A stretch of 64,000 nt of DNA from Shinella daejeonensis. Lineage in GTDB: Bacteria; Pseudomonadota; Alphaproteobacteria; Rhizobiales; Rhizobiaceae. Positions 59,195-64,000 of the stretch are shown one piece after another. Position numbers and translations under genes: made by a program. Location of the stretch: positions 775,826 to 839,825 of the forward strand of contig NZ_JAHWXY010000002.1 of NCBI RefSeq assembly GCF_024281235.1. Direction: 5' to 3'. Position 1 is the first letter of the stretch, and every line of letters starts with the position of its first letter. The notes below the pieces were generated by a model. It ran no database searches, was not told the origin of the DNA, and worked only from the letters and a program-made list of their open reading frames with translations.

Positions 59195-60505
59195 ATGTTG
59201 CAGCGCGCGAAGCAGCCCAAACCGCCCTTTACCCTTTTCCAGCGCCCCGGTGGCACCATTTGGTCCGTGCGGTTTTCTGCCGGCGGCAAGCAGATCAGAA
59301 AGAGCCTCGAAACCGATAACTATGATGAAGCTCATCACCGGGCATATCAGATATGGAGCGAGGCGAACTATCGCGTAAAAAATGGACTGACGGCTACTGT
59401 CCGTCCTTTTCATGAAGTTGCGGAAGAGTTCATCAAGCTCGTGGAAACGGAAAGCGAGCGTGGCGATCGCAGCGAATATCAGCCCCGTGACTGGCCGCCG
59501 GTCATCCACCGTTATCTCGTCGGTTTCTTCGGCGACAAGCCTATCGATGCAATCCGTGAACCGGATATCGAGCGCTATATCGAATGGCGCCGGACCTATT
59601 GGACGACGGGACCGGGCAAGGACATCTTGTACATCCGCTATGAGCGCGGTGGCAAAATCCTGCGCCGCTCGGCGCGGCACGAAGTTCCTTCGGTGAGCCG
59701 CCAGCGTGGTGAACTCGTAATCGTCCGCGCCCTTTTCCAGCAGGCCCTAAAGTGGGGTTATATGGGCAAGATTGAAATCCCCGACATCAAGGTTCGAAAG
59801 CGCACCGACAATCGGAGGCCAAGTTTCACACCGGAGGAATTCGCGCTACTCATCACCACGAGCTTGGAGCGAATTCATCCTGCTCCGAGTGGCCGGAAAA
59901 TCCTTTCCCGCGATGGTCGCGTCTGGCTGCAACATAGGCAGAACCAGCATGTTCTTTCAGACCGCATAAAGCTTCACGCCTATATCGAAATCGGTGCGGG
60001 AACGGGAATGCGGCCCACAGAGATGAAAAACCTCAACTGGGGAAATATCGTCGGCTTTCGAGCAACCCGCGACGCACCAGTCCGCGACCGAGACGTCCGC
60101 TTCCAAGTGCAGGGTAAGGGCAAACATGGAACACTGGTGCCGCTGCCGAGCGTGATTTCCTGGGTGCATACGCTGTGGGACAAATTCATAGATGAAGTCG
60201 GCCGGGAGCCCAATGATGACGATCCGGTTTTTGCTGACCGGGAGGGCAAGCGTATTCAGTCGTTCAAGAAAGGTTTCGCGGAACTCCTGAATGCCTGTGG
60301 GCTGAAACAGGATTATCGTGGTGCATCCCGCACGACCTACTCCCTACGCCACTACTACATCTCGGAAATGATCGCGAGCGGCGCCGATGTGTATGATGTA
60401 GCCCGCAACACTCGTACCTCCATCGCGGTGATCGACAAGCATTACGGTCAGGTTGATGTGGAGCGCTTGAAAGACAAACTCAAACCGGAGCACACCCGAT
60501 TTTGA
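59195..60505 (+). CDS. Tyrosine integrase of the tRNA-Phe island
   Basis: 436 residues from ATG 59195 after GGAGAG. N-domain FTLFQRPGGTIWSVRFSAGG; catalytic part with IGAGTGMRPTEMKNLNWG (Arg I), QGKGKHGTLVPL (Lys), TTYSLRHYYISEM (His-x-x-Arg group) and VIDKHYGQV (Tyr). Its last 26 nt overlap the converging serine recombinase gene. Confidence 0.92.
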   Translation: MLQRAKQPKPPFTLFQRPGGTIWSVRFSAGGKQIRKSLETDNYDEAHHRAYQIWSEANYRVKNGLTATVRPFHEVAEEFIKLVETESERGDRSEYQPRDWPPVIHRYLVGFFGDKPIDAIREPDIERYIEWRRTYWTTGPGKDILYIRYERGGKILRRSARHEVPSVSRQRGELVIVRALFQQALKWGYMGKIEIPDIKVRKRTDNRRPSFTPEEFALLITTSLERIHPAPSGRKILSRDGRVWLQHRQNQHVLSDRIKLHAYIEIGAGTGMRPTEMKNLNWGNIVGFRATRDAPVRDRDVRFQVQGKGKHGTLVPLPSVISWVHTLWDKFIDEVGREPNDDDPVFADREGKRIQSFKKGFAELLNACGLKQDYRGASRTTYSLRHYYISEMIASGADVYDVARNTRTSIAVIDKHYGQVDVERLKDKLKPEHTRF

Positions 60506-62090
60506 GCGTTCGGTTAGGCTGTCCGCAGTCTCTCCCAAGCCTGTATGTCGACACACCATTCGCGACGGCCAAGGTTATCGTCTCGTCTTCCGCGTCAAAA
60601 TCAATGGTGGAGACCAGTTCCCGTATTGCGGCATGCGCTTCCGCCCGCAGCAGGTAGCGAGTGTTTTCGTCAGCCGTCTGCTCCCATGCGTTTCGAAGCC
60701 GGCCGACGTGATCGGCTTCGAGCACGGGGCCAGCACGCCATGCATGGTGGCTGGCTTTCTCCTGAATAGCATGCCGTAGCTGCCGTTCGATCTCCTGCCG
60801 CTGCCGCTGGCGCTCCTTCAACAGATCCACGATGCTCGTAACAGGACTATCACCGTCCTCCAGTGCTGCCAGCAAGCGCTGCTCCTTCCGCATAATCGCA
60901 TCCAGATCGAGCTTCAGGGCCGCAATGCGATCATCGGTTTCCTCGTTGCCGAAACCACGATGCCTGGCCGCCAAACTCTCTGCAAGGTTCAGTTCCTTGA
61001 CGTGATCGAGAACCGCCGTTTCAAGCGGCTCATACCGGAAGTGCCGCTTGCCATCCTTGCAGCGATGTCCGCGTACATAATTCGCACAGACGAGATAGCG
61101 ACCGTTCTCGTTGCCTTTGGCCCGGCTGATCTTCATCGTCATCGGCCCGCCGCAATGTGTGCAATGGCAAAGCCCGGTGAAGAGATTGGCAAACGTGTTG
61201 CCCTTGCGTCCGGGTCGGCCGGGATTGCTGCGCATCGCCTGCACGCGCAGGAACAAATCCTTGTCGATGGCGGCGGGGAAGTAACCGGCAATCGGATCGC
61301 CATCCGGAACGCGCCTGCCGTCAACGACCCGATGCGGCTGGAACGTTCCGATGACATCGGCGCGGAGCAGCAATGCCTTGATGATGCTCTGATACCAGCC
61401 GTCCTTGCTCTTGAAGGCGGGTACGCCGTCCGCGTTCAGCTTGCGGGCAATTGCCGTCGCACCGAGCCCGCGTGCCGCCATCTCGTAGATGGCCCTGACA
61501 GTCTCGGCGTGATGGTTCAGCGTGAAGGCATAGCGGCTCACGTCGATCCGCTCGGCGTCTATCCATGTGGGCGTGATGCTGGTGATATGGCCTTTGCCTT
61601 CACGGGCTTGTTCCCGCTTTCTCTTGGCGACTGCCCGGATGCGCTCGCTCTTCGTCCGGCTCTCCTCATGGCCGCGCGACATGACCGCGAGGCCGATGAT
61701 CAGTTTCGTCCAGTCACCGTTGAGGCCGCTTCGGCTGTAAATCTGCCGATCCTCGCCCAAGGTCACAATGACGATGCCGGCATTGATGATCGCCATGAAC
61801 AGGGTCAGCGCATCCGGCACCGCTTCCCTCGACAGCCGGTCGAGGCTTTCGATCAGCAGATAGCTACCCTTCGGGATTTGCCCGCTCTCGACCATCGCGA
61901 GGAACCGGCCGAGCGCGCCGGTCTTGAAGTTCCGGCCCTTCCATGCGCTGACACCAAGGTCCTGCAAGCTATCGCCCAGAAGCAGGGAGTGTTCGTCCGC
62001 AAAGGCCTTCGACCGTTCAAGCTGCCGGCGCAGGCTGTCGCCGCGAAGCTGCTTGCGGGTGCTCATACGGACATAGGAATAGGCCCGCAC
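60480..62090 (-). CDS. Large serine recombinase
   Basis: 536 residues from GTG 62090 (alternatively ATG 62069). YSYVRMSTRKQLRGDSLRRQ carries the catalytic Ser; IESLDRLSR and SRGHEESRTKSERI complete the resolvase domain. Recombinase domain GLGATAIARKLNADGVPAF, zinc ribbon CHCTHCGGPM...LVCANYV, coiled-coil tail (RQRQRQEIERQL). The long upstream frame to 62411 is flagellin antisense and excluded. Unidirectional site-specific integration/excision. Confidence 0.9.
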   Translation of the reverse strand: MRAYSYVRMSTRKQLRGDSLRRQLERSKAFADEHSLLLGDSLQDLGVSAWKGRNFKTGALGRFLAMVESGQIPKGSYLLIESLDRLSREAVPDALTLFMAIINAGIVIVTLGEDRQIYSRSGLNGDWTKLIIGLAVMSRGHEESRTKSERIRAVAKRKREQAREGKGHITSITPTWIDAERIDVSRYAFTLNHHAETVRAIYEMAARGLGATAIARKLNADGVPAFKSKDGWYQSIIKALLLRADVIGTFQPHRVVDGRRVPDGDPIAGYFPAAIDKDLFLRVQAMRSNPGRPGRKGNTFANLFTGLCHCTHCGGPMTMKISRAKGNENGRYLVCANYVRGHRCKDGKRHFRYEPLETAVLDHVKELNLAESLAARHRGFGNEETDDRIAALKLDLDAIMRKEQRLLAALEDGDSPVTSIVDLLKERQRQRQEIERQLRHAIQEKASHHAWRAGPVLEADHVGRLRNAWEQTADENTRYLLRAEAHAAIRELVSTIDFDAEDETITLAVANGVSTYRLGRDCGQPNRTLKIGCAPV

Positions 62091-62102
62091 CGAACCCGAG
62101 GA

Positions 62103-62412
62103 ATGGAGATTGTGGTTAGCATCGAGCCACTGGCCGAACTGGCTTTTCTCGATATCGAAACCGTGTCGGCCGACGTGATTGGCACAGCTGCAATTCTCGG
62201 CGCGCTCAAAACGCGTATCGACATGCAGACGACATTTGTTCGCACTTTCATGAAAAGCATCGACAAGGGCATTGGCGTTCTGGTGGACGCCGACATGGAC
62301 GAAGCCTCGACCCGGCTCAAGGCGTACAGGCACAGGAGCAACTTGCGCTTCAGTCCCTGCAGATCGCCAATAGCGATGCCGAAAATATCCTACAACTATT
62401 TTTCCGATCAAT
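62103..62412 (+). pseudogene. Flagellin 3'-end fragment, frameshifted
   Basis: Reading LGALKTRIDMQTTFVRTFMK, then SIDKGIGVLVDADMDEASTR, the C-terminal D0/D1 region of rhizobial flagellin. At about 62322 the frame shifts and continues as QAQEQLALQSLQIANSDAEN with ILQLF, the normal end. The 5' part is missing where the serine recombinase begins. Remnant of a flagellin gene, cut at the recombinase side. Confidence 0.78.
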
Positions 62413-62434
62413 TCCTATTGCACACGACCCTTTA

Positions 62435-63892
62435 TCATTCGGAAAATTTATTGATTCCCAGCGTTTTCTCAATTTGCTTGCACAGATTTTTCAAACCGCG
62501 ATGATCGCTTGGTGTTTTTGGTAACGTAATGCTATCAAGCCCCTCAAAGCCAGCTTTGGGTTCCATCCTTATATGCTTGTTGTCCGATTTTTCCGCATAA
62601 CCATGCCGTTTCAAAACGTCCTGGAGCCGTGAAGCTACTTTCTTCGGGTCTTTTGTTGCTCTTTTTAGCTCCTCGCGTAGTTCTGTTGCGCTGTCGGAAA
62701 AGCTAGTTGCTTTCAACAATTCATCAAGAATTCGAAAACTTCTTTTATCTAAACCATCATTTTCAGAGCGAGCAAGGCAGTCCTTTATGCTGGCTCGAAC
62801 ACGATCAGAAAACTCTCCAGGGTAAATCTCAGCACCGATACGCTTCACGAACTCAATATCCAGCAAAGTTTCCTCATCTCTGGATATCGAGGCTGTGATC
62901 GGTCGTTCGGATAATTGAAGCTCAAGATCTTTTATTCGTTCCTCTTTTGCTTTGATCTCCTCCAGATAAATTGCTTCGATGTCTTGGGTAGACAGTCTAT
63001 TTCGCTCGCGTGTTCGTTGATCGCGAAGACTAGCTTCCTGCAAGTCGATCCAATCCCACCCTTCGGAAGCCATTTGTGATCTGATGGCGGTCGACACCAC
63101 TCTGACTTCGCGGTGGAGAGCGTCTTCATCCGGTAGAGTACGACCGATGAAGAGTTGCCGAAGCATGCCATGCTTGGGCACAGATATGCCGACACTTCCA
63201 CCATAGACATTTACACCATGGGTGATCTCTCGTAGTGTAAATGAGAACGCACGGCTGGGCTCAACGACGACATGAGCAATACCACCCAATTCATAGGCCA
63301 GTTTTTCAATTATGGCTTTGCTCATAGCCCACTTTGAAGATGCTGTGGCGGAGATATAGACAACTGGAAGATAATTTGTCGCAGTGGCGTTAGTGACTGC
63401 GCTGGCTATTTCGAGCCCCTCTTGATCGTCCGCAAGCCAAATCGGACTATCAGATATCGCGAATAACCCGTCCTCTTCGCCCCAGCCATCCTTAATGAGA
63501 GTCTTTATGAGATAAGGCTTTTTAGGAACATCGGCACGAACGGTCGGTCCAGTAGCTATACACTGCGTCCGCAATCGGATTAAATCCGGCCCTTTTCGAT
63601 CGCGCTGTCCGACTAGTACTGCCTCAGTCCGCCATAGACGACCTTCTTCATCTGGCATGTCATGACGAAACCCGATTGCGACTGAAGCCGCCCCATCGGG
63701 AAGTTCTCTGAAAATCAACTCCTCGCCGTTCTCAGCTTTAAGATGAGCAAATGTTCCATCGAGATCACGGCTTTTTGCCTCATCAAGAACACGACTGAAA
63801 TTGTTCCCGCGCAACCATGCGAGGACTTGAGAGACGAATTCCGCGCGATTGATTTTGCGCTTCACCGGGAACTCTGATGCAAAAATGGACAT
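62435..63892 (-). CDS. Unknown 485-aa protein, possible defence factor
   Basis: No confident family. The middle has YLPVVYISATASSKWAMSKA, ELGGIAHVVVEPSRAFSF and VYGGSVGISVPKHG; a coiled coil spans about 310-345. The last 80 residues (VLKRHGYAEKSDNKHIRM, then LPKTPSDHRGLKNLCKQIEK) resemble a HicA-type fold. A/T-richer than the host genes and in a recombinase-bearing island, so horizontally acquired. Possible defence or toxin role is a guess. An IS begins 38 bp before its start. Confidence 0.6.
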   Translation of the reverse strand: MSIFASEFPVKRKINRAEFVSQVLAWLRGNNFSRVLDEAKSRDLDGTFAHLKAENGEELIFRELPDGAASVAIGFRHDMPDEEGRLWRTEAVLVGQRDRKGPDLIRLRTQCIATGPTVRADVPKKPYLIKTLIKDGWGEEDGLFAISDSPIWLADDQEGLEIASAVTNATATNYLPVVYISATASSKWAMSKAIIEKLAYELGGIAHVVVEPSRAFSFTLREITHGVNVYGGSVGISVPKHGMLRQLFIGRTLPDEDALHREVRVVSTAIRSQMASEGWDWIDLQEASLRDQRTRERNRLSTQDIEAIYLEEIKAKEERIKDLELQLSERPITASISRDEETLLDIEFVKRIGAEIYPGEFSDRVRASIKDCLARSENDGLDKRSFRILDELLKATSFSDSATELREELKRATKDPKKVASRLQDVLKRHGYAEKSDNKHIRMEPKAGFEGLDSITLPKTPSDHRGLKNLCKQIEKTLGINKFSE

Positions 63893-63929
63893 GTTTCCTC
63901 CGTTACCTAGCGTTGTAGATTAACAGGAA

Positions 63930-64000
63930 TGAACCGCCCCGGCTTTGCCGGAGACCCCAACTCGTGAGAAGTAGGGTCTATGACAAGCAAGACGACGAAC
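63930..64000 (+). mobile_element. Left end of an IS3-family element (cut by window)
   Basis: Terminal repeat TGAACCGCCCCGG with GGCTTTGCCGGAGAC beyond, as in rhizobial IS3-type elements, followed by the orfA start. Right end outside the window. Confidence 0.7.
63980..64000 (+). CDS. IS3-family transposase orfA (first 7 codons)
   Basis: ATG 63980 reads MTSKTTN, the usual start of OrfA in a common rhizobial IS3 group. Too short for a firm call. Confidence 0.55.

Noticed and set aside
60960..62504. 514-codon plus-strand frame
   Set aside because: Mostly antisense to the serine recombinase. Only 62103-62412 is meaningful, as flagellin relic.

Overview
The window is chromosomal DNA of an alphaproteobacterium, most likely Rhizobiaceae (Rhizobium/Agrobacterium/Shinella type). 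The evidence is the housekeeping order murA - DUF2948 - hisD - UPF0262 - LMW phosphatase - infA - maf - yacG - tRNA-Phe, a flagellin relic of rhizobial type, GapR- and Ros/MucR-like proteins, and LexA boxes of the alphaproteobacterial form GTTC-N7-GTTC. Three kinds of DNA are present: host backbone (1-590 and 52848-59004), a 52.2 kb prophage (591-52847), and the start of a second island at tRNA-Phe (59005-64000).

The prophage sits in the 3' end of tRNA-Thr(GGT). A 48-bp repeat marks attL (591-638) and attR (52800-52847), and the tRNA is intact at attR. The left arm (662-10743, minus strand) is one early operon that ends in excisionase and integrase. It carries RecT/Bet, NinB, a Ref-like HNH nuclease, two further HNH-type genes and many small unknowns, and is interrupted by an IS200/IS605-type tnpB element. 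A switch region (10784-12709) follows. A short XRE repressor without a peptidase domain faces a rightward operon. Four near-identical 18-bp operators lie in two groups, and in each group one operator fills the spacer of a good promoter. A LexA box precedes two small plus-strand genes that run into the 3' end of the repressor, which suggests SOS-controlled antirepression. A MazF/PemK-like toxin with a small partner lies between the two operator groups.

The rightward early operon (12709-20860) holds a GapR-ParB fusion, a PAPS-reductase-family protein, an MT-A70 methyltransferase, RusA, an O-like replication protein, a free-standing DnaA domain IV and several small DNA-binding proteins. A strongly structured, gene-free stretch of about 400 nt bounded by terminators (20940-21350) is a candidate large non-coding RNA. 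A second regulatory block (21353-22789) follows.

The late region (23510-50653) encodes a siphovirus-like particle: small and large terminase, DUF4055 portal, scaffold, capsid, connectors, tail tube, two tail-assembly chaperones joined by a -1 frameshift site (A AAA AAC plus hairpin), an 860-residue tape measure, tail tip, a J-like protein and a 1124-residue beta-helix tail spike. Lysis genes are a GH24 endolysin with a C-terminal membrane helix, nested Rz/Rz1 and an XhlA-like protein. Cargo includes T4-type endonuclease V (denV), a lipocalin, a methyltransferase/LicD pair for surface modification, a lipoprotein/secreted pair, and a SRAP (SOS-associated) operon near attR with LexA boxes.

The tRNA-Phe island carries a tyrosine integrase with arm-type repeats, a large serine recombinase abutting a broken flagellin gene end, an unknown 485-residue protein of possible defence function, and the left end of an IS3-family element at the window edge.
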